From assembly GCA_039105265.1 (NCBI GenBank), contig JAPFFF010000004.1, forward strand, positions 5,747,501 to 5,811,500: DNA of 64,000 bases, read 5' to 3'. The notes under the pieces were generated by a model that made no database searches, had not been told where the DNA came from, and saw only the letters and a program-made list of their open reading frames with translations. The position numbers were made by a program, and so were the translations under genes. Source of the stretch: Tritrichomonas musculus (Eukaryota; Parabasalia; Tritrichomonadida; Tritrichomonadidae). Positions 48,619 to 58,769 of the stretch are shown one piece after another. Each line of letters begins with the position of its first letter. Positions within the stretch are counted from its first letter, which is position 1.

Positions 48619-49198
48619 TATAATTAATTTTATATTTTTACCAAATAAAGGATGACCGCATGCATATTTTTAGCATCGTGAATTTATACATTTTTCCCAG
48701 GAATTTTAATATTTAATATTTAAAAAGTGCAAACGCTCAAAATAAAGTTTTATATTATATTATTATAAAATCATAAAACCTTCTTGCCAATGAGAAAAAT
48801 CAATTTGACAGTCCACTTTTTGAGAAGGCTTGTCCAAAAAATTTCGTTGCAGCTACTCTATAAAAGTATTAAAAAAAAAAAAAAAAAAAAAAAGTAGCTA
48901 GTTGAAGGTCGAACTGTAGTCATTTGAAGGTCGAGATTTTAGGTAACCGTTTATTTTGTAGTTAGTTGAAGGTCGATATTTTGACGACCGTTTATTTTTG
49001 TAGTTAGTTGAAGGTCAAAAATAAGTTATTTGAAGTACCACCCCAATATGTTTATATACCATTTTCATATGTTTATATACAATATTTAATAAACCTAATA
49101 TATATTTATAATTTATGTATAATTTATGTATAAATATTGATTCTAATCTAGTTAAAAAGATAAAAATTGTATATAAACATATGAAAAAAATATTTTTT

Positions 49199-49387
49199 TT
49201 ATATGCGCAAACGATATCTTTTGATCAAATAGTGAATTCCGGTGTCTGAAGATGAGCTATGTTTTCCAAGTATCGGACTCACTCGCATGATTTTGTATCG
49301 TTTGTTTTTGCCGGGGAGACCTTTCCCCGGAATTCTTATCTTTTGATTTTTTTTTTTTGTATGTGAACTCATTCTCTTTAAAGCCAT
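49199..49387 (-). CDS. Small basic ORF, doubtful
   Basis: 62 codons from ATG, very basic (about a quarter Lys/Arg), including IPGKGLPGKNKRYKIMRVSP and SSSSDTG. The local GC is higher than in the flanking DNA, as in real coding sequence here. No domain is recognised. It may be a remnant of a larger gene, since it lies just beyond the 4.06-kb insertion. The rest of 49046-50124 shows nothing else I can support. Confidence 0.2.
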   Translation of the reverse strand: MALKRMSSHTKKKNQKIRIPGKGLPGKNKRYKIMRVSPILGKHSSSSDTGIHYLIKRYRLRI

Positions 49388-50124
49388 CTCTCACTTGTAT
49401 TTTTCTATTGCTTGGAATGCAAATAACTCACTTTCGATCTAGTGAAAAGGAAGAGATACCTCTAAAAAGAATGGCGCTTTTTTTTGCTAACAATCCTAAC
49501 CGTTTTTTTTGAATACATATTTAATTTAACTCAAAAAGTTTTAATAAACGTATTTATATTGAAAAAAGTTTCGGGAACTTTTTCAATAGTTTGTCCCTTC
49601 GCCCAAAAAATAAGATGAGTATAAATCTCGTAAAAATTGTGATTTGAGGTAAATATAGATATATTCATATTTTATACGTTTATATAACGAAATTAATTAC
49701 TATATTAATTATTGAACTTCCTTGAATTCAGCATTTAGTTACCAAATAAATTTGTGAGAAATATATATAAACCATTCAAATTTTTATGAAAAATAAAAGT
49801 GATTTTATAGCTGAATCTGTGGAACAAAATTCAACAAAGTATAATACAAAAATAATTGTATATATATGTAAAATTAAAATACTAAATATCAAAAAGAAAT
49901 AATTTTTTTTTATGCGCCCTTACCTCTGTTCTGATGATTTTTTTTTTCAAAAAGTTTAATTAAAAAAAAATTGAATGAATTTTATTTTCCCTCCACTTTT
50001 TGAATAGGGGTGTTGATATTTTCTTAGAACCCGGGTTCACAAGGATATGACCCTAAAATTTATGTAAATTGCAGAAATTTGGTATTAATGATTTTATAAT
50101 AATTAAATTTAAATAAATAACTGT

Positions 50125-50682
50125 TTAAGCGTTCTCCCATCTTAAACCACAAGAAGCACCTGGGCAATAAGGTGATTTCTTAAGCCATCCTTCGAGACAA
50201 TGTTTATGGAATTTATGGCCGCATTTACCTTGAATAACAGGGCATAAGTTTGGATCAGTAATTTTATCGGTTTGGCATTTGGTGCAAACTTGATCGAGCT
50301 GATTACGGCACATAGTGCAAGTATCTTCTTCTCCATTTGATCGAACAATATAAACTGGGCAAAACTTTTTAAGAACTAATTGTGGCTTCATTGCTGGGCC
50401 TTTTGGAGCTTCTGTTGCTGCTTCACCTTCTTTTTTCTCTTCTGAAGTTGCTGCTCCTGCTGCTGTTCTAGCACCAGCAGCTCCACCTCGTGTTGGTCTA
50501 GCACCAGCAGCTCCACCTCGTGTTGGTCTAGCGCCTGCTGCTCCACCTCGTGTTGGTCTGGCACCAGCAGCTCCACCTCGTGTTGGTCTTGCGCCTGCTG
50601 CTCCACCTCGTGTTGGTCTTGCGCCTGCGGTCTTTCTTACAGCTGTTGCTTCTGGTGTTTGCTCTTTTTGTTCCTCAGACAT
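50125..50682 (-). CDS. RBX1/APC11-like RING-H2 protein with Arg-Gly repeat
   Basis: 185 residues. The C-terminal 90 residues are an RBX1/ROC1/APC11-type RING-H2: CTMCRNQLDQVCTKCQ, then CPVIQGKCGHKFHKHCLEGW, then CPGASCGLRW. The extra Cys pair before the central Cys/His cluster and the Trp near the C-terminus are typical of cullin-binding RINGs, which recruit the E2 in SCF or APC/C ubiquitin ligases. RBX1 is usually about 110 residues. Here an unusual N-terminal tail carries five perfect copies of GARPTRGGAA (residues 20-69), followed by an Ala/Glu-rich linker. The repeat is likely disordered and possibly an RNA-binding or methylation site. The stop is in TTAAACAG, fitting the TAAA signal. Whether it serves SCF or APC/C is undecided. 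Confidence 0.9.
   Translation of the reverse strand: MSEEQKEQTPEATAVRKTAGARPTRGGAAGARPTRGGAAGARPTRGGAAGARPTRGGAAGARPTRGGAAGARTAAGAATSEEKKEGEAATEAPKGPAMKPQLVLKKFCPVYIVRSNGEEDTCTMCRNQLDQVCTKCQTDKITDPNLCPVIQGKCGHKFHKHCLEGWLKKSPYCPGASCGLRWENA
50476..50625 (-). repeat. 30-bp coding repeat in the RING gene
   Basis: Five units, each encoding GARPTRGGAA. Units use two synonymous spellings on the plus strand (CACCAGCAGC and CGCCTGCTGC), which implies repeat turnover with silent drift while the peptide was held constant. Confidence 0.9.
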
Positions 50683-51117
50683 TATAAATCAAAAACAAAT
50701 AAGAAATATGATTTTCTTGAACAAAATTTTGGCGAATTTTTACTTTTCTTAAGGCCAATTAAAAACTGACAAAATTTTTGAGCCAAATTTCGCTTGAAAT
50801 TTTCAATGTTTTCAATTAGAAATCCACCTAATTCTTATTGGCAAAATATAGTTAAATTTTTCGAAAATATGATTAAAATTGCAATATTATACCTAAATAT
50901 AAGATTTGATTAAAATATTTTGAGAATCCTTTGATACAAAAACTTATTTGAAATTTTCAAATTGATATGCATATCAAATAAAAAGAAAAAGGGAAAACAG
51001 AATATCAATTTAATACATTTCACAACATTTAAATAATTTAAATATTACAACAATAAAATTAAAAACAATAATAATAAATCAAACAGCATTTTGTATAATA
51101 AGTAGAGTGACCGTTTT
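50683..51117. other. Intergenic 435 bp
   Basis: AT-rich spacer between the RING gene start and the kinase stop (both genes on the minus strand). No ORF or clear initiator is recognised directly before the RING ATG. Confidence 0.5.
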
Positions 51118-53134
51118 TTAATTTGTTCCATCATCAACTTCAGGTGAAGCATCATCATCATCATCATCATTATTGTTGTTTTGACTTAAATTTTCGCCAT
51201 CATTGCTTGTTGTTGAATTTGTGAGAGCCATTTGTATCGTTGAAGCCAGTTCATTAATAAACTCTGTAAATATCTCATCCATTCCATTATTCCACTTATT
51301 TACAAATATACTAATATTATCAATTGATTCAAATTGAGCATGAAATGAAATGTAAAATTTGATATCTGGCCTTCTAGAATAAATTGTTAATTCATCTGGA
51401 TGGAAGAATTCGAAACCTTGTTGATAAATAAAACGTTGTATGACTTCATATAAATTTTCTATTGGTTGTGGCAAATTCGTAAAAGTTTCACAATCAGTTG
51501 GTTGAGTCATATCAGAGTTAGTATTATTATGGCTTGAACTGGCTACCATTCCCCATGAAGCTCGACTAACAATTGAATTTGGATTAGGTGATGATATGTC
51601 TGATCTTCTTTTCCTTGATCTCAAAGCTAAAGAATTTTTTTGATTATTAGACCCAATAGAATTACTAGCCTTATCACTTGAACTAGGATTTCCTGCTGAT
51701 GAAGGAGAAGGTGATCCAATTGGAAGTTGTGTAGGACTGAATTCAAAAACATCTGAAGGAATTGGAAGTAGGTCATAAGATGATGTAGAATTTGATGAAT
51801 GCAAAATTTTGTCACTTGGCCAAGGAAGAGTAACTATTGAAAACTCGTGTTTAAGCATGTGGAAAAAAACTTTGGCCATACTATGCTTTTCTGATGTTAA
51901 TTCAGAGATAACATCATCATCATTATTATATCCAATTTGTTTTAGAACGCTGACAACATTTACATCAATCTTTGATTGATCAATTGGAGAATTAATATGA
52001 GGAACTGCTAGTGGAGATGGGACAATATATTTAGATGGAAGACCAATTCGAAATGCTGGATGCATTTTGATTGCACCAATAGTGATACGATATTTTGGAT
52101 CAACAATCAACATTTTTGATATCAAGTCTTGAACATCATGTGGAAGATCAGCAGGCATAGAATAATGAGCTGTTTTAATTTTTAAAAGAAGTTGCCTAAA
52201 TGATGCATCTTCAAAAGGTAATTTTCCCTAAATGTTAGAAAGTTAGAAAAAAACTAATGGATTCAATAGTATCCCACTTTTAATTTTCCCTAATAAATGA
52301 TACTGAAAACACAGAAACAACAAGCGAAAGGTTGATAAAAATGGTATTGCTATATAATTAAAAGCTATTTTAGCTTTAGGACGCAATCACTAAATTATGC
52401 AATAATTTGTTAAATGATAATGAAATGATTACTTGAATATATATTCATATTATAAAAATTAAAATAAAAGGAAGGGAAAAAGTAGGATAAATTGAATCCA
52501 AGTTGAAAAAAGTACAAACGACAATAAGAGAATATAATATAACACCACAACTCCACACATCAGCCATTCTCCCATCATATCTTTGCCCTTTGATAATTTC
52601 AGGAGCAGCATAGTGCGGAGTTCCACATGATGTTTCAGCAATATCTTCCCGCATCCAGCGAGCAAACCCAAAGTCACCGATTTTAACTTGATTAAATGAA
52701 TCTAGAAGGATGTTATCAAGCTTAAGATCTCTATGGCATATTGCATGAACATGCAAATAATCAAGTCCATAAACAATTTGTCGAAAAAAAAACATTGCTT
52801 GGTCAATCGAAATTCTAGTTCTTGCAACTAAATAATCTAGTAATTCGCCATGCTCAGCATATTCAAGAATAATATATAAATGCTTTTGACTTTCATAAAC
52901 TTCAATTAATTTTAAAATACTTGGATGATCCATTAATCTCATAATGGCAATTTCTCGTCTAATTTTTTTTTTTAAATCCGGCTTTTGATCAAACAGGGCT
53001 TTTTTAATTATTTTTATCGCAAATTTTTCTCCTGTATCTTTCTTTTCTGCAACTTTGACTTTACCAGTTGTTCCAGAGCCAAGTGTATGCCCTAAAACGT
53101 AATCACCGATTTCCTGGCGGTGCTGTTGAATCAT
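51118..53134 (-). CDS. CAMK/SNF1-like protein kinase, two exons
   Basis: Exon 1 (53134-52520) encodes residues 1-205 and exon 2 (52227-51118) residues 206-574. Joining them restores subdomain IX (ILYSLIVGKLPFED), which each exon alone lacks. Kinase motifs: GSGTTGKV (19-26), ATP-binding Lys in FAIKII (41), HRDLKLDN (134-141), DFGFA (154-158), activation loop AETSCGTPHYAAPE with a candidate Thr at 168, and RITI at the end of the domain. After it, VVSVLKQIGY...KVFFHMLKHE resembles the UBA-like segment of SNF1/BRSK-type kinases. Low-complexity Ser/Asn sequence, a small folded C-terminal part and an Asp-rich tail follow. All catalytic residues are present. The product is a cytosolic Ser/Thr kinase, probably in an AMPK-related pathway. 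The stop lies in TTAAAAAA. Confidence 0.93.
52228..52519 (-). other. Spliceosomal intron, 292 bp
   Basis: On the minus strand the donor is GTC|GTTTGT and the acceptor is TTTCTAACATTTAG|GGAAAA. The CTAAC sits 6 nt before the AG-terminated end, the compact branch-point/acceptor arrangement known from Trichomonas vaginalis introns (ACTAACACACAG). Removal is phase 0 and rebuilds a conserved kinase segment. Reading through gives an early stop. Confidence 0.9.
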
Positions 53135-53967
53135 TTATTTTAGATTTATTGAAACCAAATTGATGAAAATCGATTAGAAAAATGCTAAATAGAATTATTT
53201 TTTCTATTTATCAATTTGATATTCCTTTGACCATTTGAATTGAATTTGATATGTTTTTTTGACCTAAATACTTTCAATTTTGAATGCATTTTCAATTAAT
53301 GTCAAATACCGATGCTAAGAAAATTGAATTAATCTATGCATTAATTATATTTATTACCATCAAGAGTATTCTTCAATAAATCTTATTCAATAGCTTTTTT
53401 TAATTTTTTGAAATTTTTATAAAAATAACATTTTTTTATATTTTCATTCTTATCATTATTTTGCTTAAAAGATACTTGCTTCCAAAAATAAAAAACAATT
53501 ATTTACAAATATTTATTGTATACTTATTCATTTATTAATATCATGATATTAATTACTTATCCTGGCATTTAAAGCAATAATTCAATTAGAGTCCCGCATA
53601 ATACACATTTTGTTGATGATGGTTATAACAAAATTGGGCTTTTTCCTCTCAGTATTTTGATGACTAAAAAAAAAAAGTTTTTATAAACTTATTTAAGTCA
53701 ACACATTAAATTATGCTTTCAATGAACTTTCTTTTTCACTCATCAAACCTATTTTTTAATTAGTTAAATAATTTTTGGCAGCCAACATGATTTTCTTAAT
53801 TGATGGCAAATGCATTTGCAAATGCTTAGCATTGATCAACAAGTGTATTTCCCTTTTAACCTAAGAAAATCATAACAAAAAAACAGAAAAAACTTTGTTA
53901 ACCAAAATTTTCTATAGTTTCCACAAATTGGCCAAATATCTCCTTAAAAATTGACATATTAATTTAA
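53135..53967. other. Divergent intergenic region between kinase and prenyltransferase
   Basis: 833 bp between divergently transcribed genes, so it must hold both promoters. The sequence TTTCAATAAATC precedes the kinase ATG on the minus strand, and ACATATTAATTTAA precedes the ATG at 53968. Neither fits the initiator consensus exactly. No ORF seen. Confidence 0.45.
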
Positions 53968-54876
53968 ATGAGCTCAGAATCATATTACTCAGAAGAAGAA
54001 GAAATAAAGATGTACAAAGATAATCCCGAATGGTCCGATTTGACACCACTTCCGCTTCCTCAACAGCCAGATGATCCTTATTTTATTTATTATGACGAAA
54101 ACTATATAGATATTTTTGGTTATTTCTTCGCAATTGTCCAGAAAAATGAAATTTCACCTCGATGCATACAAATATGTGAAAGAATTATTAAAAATTATCC
54201 AGGAACTTATACAGCTTGGGCTCTGAAGTATAAATGCCTTGAAAAACTCGGGTTCGATTATGAAAAAGAAGAAAAGTTTCTTGATTACATTTATGATTCA
54301 AACCCTAAAAGTTATCAGCTATGGTATTACGAAGGTTGGCTTTCCGATCATGTTTCAGAATTTCATGACAAAATTCCATTTCTACAAAAAGTTTTTAGCG
54401 AAGATCCTAAAAATTTTCATGCATGGAGCTTTGCACTTCAATACGCTGAAAGATGGCACCAGGAAAAAGAAATTTTTGAGTTATCAAAAGAAATGATTGC
54501 ACAAGATTTTAGAAATAATAGTGCATGGAATGCTAGACTTACATTAGGAGAGATACTAAATGTTCCACTAGTGGAAGAATTCAATGATGCTGAAAAATGC
54601 ATCCGCCTAGTTCAAAAGAATGAAGCTCCAATAAATTTTGCTTTTGCATTAGTTAAAAAAGATCCTTCTCTTCTTGAAAGATTGGATTCACTAGGCAATT
54701 ATATGATAGAAACAAATCCACAAAATCACTTTGCATGGCTTGTTCGATTATTTGTCGAATCTGAGAAAAACAACAATGTAGAAATTTCTAAAATATGCGA
54801 TGAGCTTATTAAAACAGATCCATTTCGAGTGAATTATTACACTCTCCTCAAAAATGGAAAAATTAAGTTTGAGTGA
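53968..54876 (+). CDS. Protein farnesyl/geranylgeranyltransferase alpha subunit
   Basis: 302 residues, close to the family's usual 300-380. It is the shared alpha subunit that, with a beta subunit, attaches isoprenoids to C-terminal Cys boxes of Ras-like proteins. The PPTA tetratricopeptide-like repeats are visible with their Trp signature: YTAWALKYKCL, SYQLWYYEGWL, NFHAWSFALQYAERW, NSAWNARLTL and HFAWLVRLFVE. The Tyr/Lys-rich entry helix (YFFAIVQKNEIS) holds the Lys used in farnesyltransferase catalysis. The N-terminus is acidic (SYYSEEEEIK). It is convergent with the Rab gene 147 bp downstream, whose product would be a geranylgeranyltransferase substrate; FTase/GGTase-I alpha is more likely than Rab GGTase alpha because there is no LRR or Ig-like extension. 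Confidence 0.9.
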   Translation: MSSESYYSEEEEIKMYKDNPEWSDLTPLPLPQQPDDPYFIYYDENYIDIFGYFFAIVQKNEISPRCIQICERIIKNYPGTYTAWALKYKCLEKLGFDYEKEEKFLDYIYDSNPKSYQLWYYEGWLSDHVSEFHDKIPFLQKVFSEDPKNFHAWSFALQYAERWHQEKEIFELSKEMIAQDFRNNSAWNARLTLGEILNVPLVEEFNDAEKCIRLVQKNEAPINFAFALVKKDPSLLERLDSLGNYMIETNPQNHFAWLVRLFVESEKNNNVEISKICDELIKTDPFRVNYYTLLKNGKIKFE

Positions 54877-55023
54877 CATATGTTTTTTTAATAAAAGAAT
54901 ATGATTCTTTTTAAAAATCTTGAAAAATAATCTATTAAAAAATCTTATAATTTGCATCTATATATTCTTTATAAATCAATTAAGACTAAACTAAAAAAAT
55001 AGAAAAAGAACTAACATCATTTG

Positions 55024-55626
55024 TTAACATTTACAGCCACCTTGATTAGAAGTATTCTGTTGAATCTTTTCACCTTGTGGATTATCAAGTACAATATCAC
55101 CACTTACAACATCACGATAAATTTCTTGAGTAATGGTAAAGAAAGCTTCTCGAATATTAATATTAACTTTAGCTGATAATTCCATATATGTTAAATTATG
55201 CGATTCGGCAAATTGCTGAATTTCACTATCTGTAACAGCTTTTTTATCAACTAAATCTGACTTATTTCCGACAACAAGCATTTTTACTTTAGGATGACAA
55301 TATTTATGAACTTGCTCAACCCAGTTTTCAAGAACAGCAAATGATTCATGATCAGCTAATGAAAATACTATAAGAACACCTATTGCATTTCGATAATAAG
55401 CTTTTCCTACTGATTGATATTGTTCTTGACCAGCTGTATCCCAAATTTGAAGCTTGATATTATGCCCATCAATTAAGATTGTATGCGTCATAAATTCAAC
55501 ACCGATTGTTGAAGGTTGATCTTCCAAAAAGTCATTGAGACAAAGACGCCGAACAATTGATGTCTTTCCAACTGATGAATTGCCAACGATAAGAAATTTA
55601 AAAGAATAATCAAGATTCGATGACAT
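55024..55626 (-). CDS. Rab-family small GTPase
   Basis: 200 residues from MSSNLDYSFKFLIVG. Motifs: P-loop GNSSVGKTS, switch I STIGVEF, WDTAGQEQY (switch II with the catalytic Gln), GNKSDLV and ELSAK. STIGVEF and the RabF-like elements mark a Rab. The C-terminus GGCKC is a CXC double-geranylgeranylation signal for membrane attachment. The frame opens 18 codons earlier (ATG at 55680), but TCATTA, a trichomonad-type initiator, lies between the two ATGs just upstream of 55626, so I choose the inner start. It probably regulates vesicle traffic; the subfamily (Rab2/4/8/14-like) is unresolved. All nucleotide-binding residues are intact. Confidence 0.93.
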   Translation of the reverse strand: MSSNLDYSFKFLIVGNSSVGKTSIVRRLCLNDFLEDQPSTIGVEFMTHTILIDGHNIKLQIWDTAGQEQYQSVGKAYYRNAIGVLIVFSLADHESFAVLENWVEQVHKYCHPKVKMLVVGNKSDLVDKKAVTDSEIQQFAESHNLTYMELSAKVNINIREAFFTITQEIYRDVVSGDIVLDNPQGEKIQQNTSNQGGCKC

Positions 55627-55634
55627 GATATTCC

Positions 55635-55640
55635 TAATGA
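55635..55640 (-). promoter_or_regulatory. Initiator-like TCATTA before the Rab gene
   Basis: On the minus strand TCATTA lies 8 bp before the ATG at 55626 and downstream of the alternative ATG at 55680. It fits the trichomonad initiator TCA-Py-T/A and decides the start. Confidence 0.5.
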
Positions 55641-55680
55641 AATTTTGATTTTCCTCTTTCGATTTAAAAATAACCGTCAA

Positions 55681-56013
55681 TACATAGGAAAAATGGAGGT
55701 GTGGGCGCTGACTTCACTTAAATTTTGAATAATTAAAATATTTATATCTTCTGAAATATAAGAATAAATATATAATATACTTTTGTTTATTATTTTATAA
55801 CATTTAAATATTTATATAAATCTATCACTAAGTCAAAATACTAGATATTTATGTCTAAAAATCCAATTTAAATCATCCGTTGAAAAACTGCTATCTCGAC
55901 ATATGCGCAACGCATGAAAACAAAATGTATAAAATATAAAAATATATTATATTACAATATTTATTATAAACTTTAAATTTGTCAGAATTATATATATTAT
56001 GAGAAAAGTGCAT
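55681..56013. other. Intergenic, nothing recognised
   Basis: AT-rich spacer upstream of the Rab gene, ending at the MITE. Confidence 0.5.
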
Positions 56014-56017
56014 TTAA

Positions 56018-56590
56018 GGACGACCTTTCTATGAAAAATGATCGTCGTGGTTACATTTAATTTTTCTTCAATCTTTCATAATTTTATTGTGAAACTCATA
56101 TTAACAAATAAATAATTGGAATATAATGCATATAAAAAATAAATAATTAATTATTCAGCTTTGAAAAAGAGATATTTCAAAAAATAAAAGTGAATTATAC
56201 CAAAATACGTTTATATTTTTTCTAAGAATTTCAAAATGTAATAACTCAATTTCAAAGAAAAACAATTTTGTTTTCTATGCACCATTTATTAAATAACATG
56301 AATATTTAAAATAATCCGGTTCCAAACTCATAATATATTAAAGAAAAAGATGAAATTTTAGTAGATAAAATAAAAAAATGATTAAATTTGATAAATAACA
56401 AGTATTAATATAACTTTTCGAACCGGATATCAATAATTTATTCTATTTGATTTGTATTAACACAAAAACAAGTTTCTTTTTCCCCTTCTAACTTGAGTTA
56501 TTAAATTTTTTAATTTTCAATGATTTACGATGAAAATGAATACAAAAATTAATCGTTATAAAATAAATTATAAACGGTGAAAGGTCGTCC
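56018..56590. mobile_element. 573-bp MITE with TTAA (or TA) flanks
   Basis: Inverted ends GGACGACCTTTC, flanked by TTAA at 56014-56017 and 56591-56594. The interior is AT-rich and non-coding. Same class as 34346-34585 and 45362-46075 by flanks, but with different terminal sequence. Confidence 0.85.
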
Positions 56591-56594
56591 TTAA

Positions 56595-57362
56595 ATTGTT
56601 TTATCTATTTATTATTTAGGTAGATACATCATAGAACTAATATTTTTGATTCATTCATTCTTATATAGTTTTGATACTTGCTATAATAAAAATATTTCTA
56701 ATTGATGTTAGTAATAAATTCCTATAATTCAGCTATTGAGATCGATTTTTGTATAAATTTTCCTATCATTTTATTAATTCAGAAAATTTATTTCATTTTG
56801 AATATAATTGAAATATCTATTTAATATTTGAATTAATCCATTTTATTTTGAGAGAATAATTAAATAAATCATTATCTTTTTAATTAATATTGAAAAATGA
56901 TAATAATACTCGATATATAAATTTTAAATTAAATAAATAATAATAATTTAAAAAAATTAATTATTTTTTTTTAGTACTTTTTAATATAAAATCTGCTAAA
57001 TTTTTTTTTCTCATTTTTTAAAAAATTGAAAATTGAATACTTTTTCATCCAATATTGAAGTTATGTGGATTATGAATGATATAAATATTTTAAAATAACA
57101 TATAAAATAAAAATATAACATTTTTATCATTTTCAACGCAAAAATAAGAGATTTATTAGTCAATTTTTTATTTCAATAGTTTACGAAACGATATAAAATT
57201 TTCAATAGTTTACATATTTTTTCTCAGAAAAATAAATGTAATACTCCACAGCTGCATCGGGGGAACGAAATTTAATAAAATTAATATATTTTTAATCCTT
57301 ATAAAAAAATAATGATTTTTTACCAATTTTGGTGAGAATCTATTTCACTTCACCGTGTCCGC
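56595..57362. other. Intergenic AT-rich DNA
   Basis: No gene seen between the MITE and the 8-bp-TSD element; long A/T homopolymers and weak hairpins only. Confidence 0.5.
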
Positions 57363-58549
57363 AGAGGTATTCATGTTAAGTGACTTAACGTCTTTTTGAA
57401 TTTTTCTAATCTCATTATTTCCATCAATATTAAGTTATATGCATTCAAATCAATAATTTTTAATTGGTTGCTCGATATAATCATTTTAAGAATGTCTTAC
57501 ACTGTTTATTTTATAAAAATTTTAATCTGATATATCTTTAATATTTCATTCAATCTTTATGATTTTTGAAAATTCCAAATATATTTATATTAATACACAT
57601 AAGATTAATTAAATTATTAGATTTTTCAAATTAAATTAGATTTATAAACAGAAATAAAAAGAAATTAAAATTTTTTTCATATATAAACTTATCATATCTT
57701 TTTTTTCAGTCTAGAATTTTATATAATACTTTTCCATATAATATTTTATTATATGTATTAATGTAAATGTTGTTGCTTAAGATATTTATACGCTTAATTT
57801 TGAGAAAAAATGGTTTTGATTTTAATGGCTTATTTTAATGGTGTAAAATGTCATATAAGGAATTTAAAAATTAGTATTTCAAGAAATAAGAAAGTATTCA
57901 AGTATATATATCACTAAACATATTTATTGTATTTTGGCTATTATTGTATTTTATTTTTTATTGTAAAAATAAAATAATTAATCAAGATATTTTAATTGAT
58001 TAATTTAAAAAATATTAATTCAATATTTATTTTATTTCATTCAATATATAAACTAATCATGTATTCAAAAAAATGATCGTCATTTCAATAATAAATCTTT
58101 ATTCAAATTATAATTATGAATTTATCTTAATATTCAATAAAATAAACCATATTATATATATATAAATATAATAAAAAGCATAACATTAAAAATAAATAAG
58201 ATAATATAAATAAAATATATTAAAATATTATATAAAAAAATCAGCAGCAATAAAAAATTAAATTATTTCAATTTTAAAATAATCCTTTGAAATATTACTC
58301 CATTTTCATTGAAATATTTTCTTTCAAAAGAAACAACTTTTGTTAATGATATTCAAAATTGAGAATTTAATTTCTCTAACAAAAGTTCTCCATAGCCATT
58401 TAGTCATAGAAATATGATTTATATTAATATCTCGAAATCAAACGTATAAAACATTACATACTTTCTATTATAGCATAAATATAAAATATATAAAATAATA
58501 TTTAATTATCTATCAAATTTCTAGGCTAGATCTCTTCATGAATACCTCT
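57363..58549. mobile_element. Non-autonomous TIR element, AGAGGTATTCATG family, copy 3
   Basis: 1187 bp with AGAGGTATTCATG and CATGAATACCTCT termini. Flanks GTGTCCGC (57355-57362) and GTATCCGC (58550-58557) form an 8-bp duplication with one mismatch. The interior is near-identical to copy 2 in inverted orientation (for example GTTAAGTGACTTAACGTC just inside the left end). Non-coding. It lies 220 bp from the 3' end of the LRR-pseudokinase gene. Confidence 0.92.
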
Positions 58550-58769
58550 GTATCCGCACTTCAGGACAAACAATATCAAAAAAATTAATATACTAGAATT
58601 ATTTAAGCAACAAAAAGACAACAAAAAGCAAAAATTAAAATTCAAGGCAAATAAAAATTGAAAAAATAGCAATAGAGTTTTTAATACAATCAAAAATATA
58701 ATCGTACAACCAAATTAAATAAAATGTAATAATCACATTTATCTATTTTTGAAAGCAGTATATAAACTT

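Larger units (their letters stand above)
44986..49045. mobile_element. 4.06-kb TIR element with long modular ends
   Basis: Left arm 44986-45162 and right arm 48860-49045 are inverted copies, starting TGGGGTGGTACTTCAAATGA. Each arm contains repeats of GACCTTCAACTAACTAC and two AAATAAACGG boxes, then a poly-T/poly-A run. The flanking ATAT (44982-44985 and 49046-49049) may be a target duplication. A further inverted pair (45155-45246 with 46493-46584) lies inside the left part. The interior has no credible gene and holds two nested elements (45362-46075 and 47178-48618). It splits the helical-repeat gene at 43715. The superfamily is unknown; the long TIRs recall MULE-like or Polinton-derived non-autonomous elements, but no motif proves it. 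Confidence 0.85.

Noticed and set aside
55024-55680. Longer Rab reading from the ATG at 55680
   Set aside because: The extra 18 residues are unlike Rab N-termini, and an initiator-like TCATTA lies between the two ATGs.
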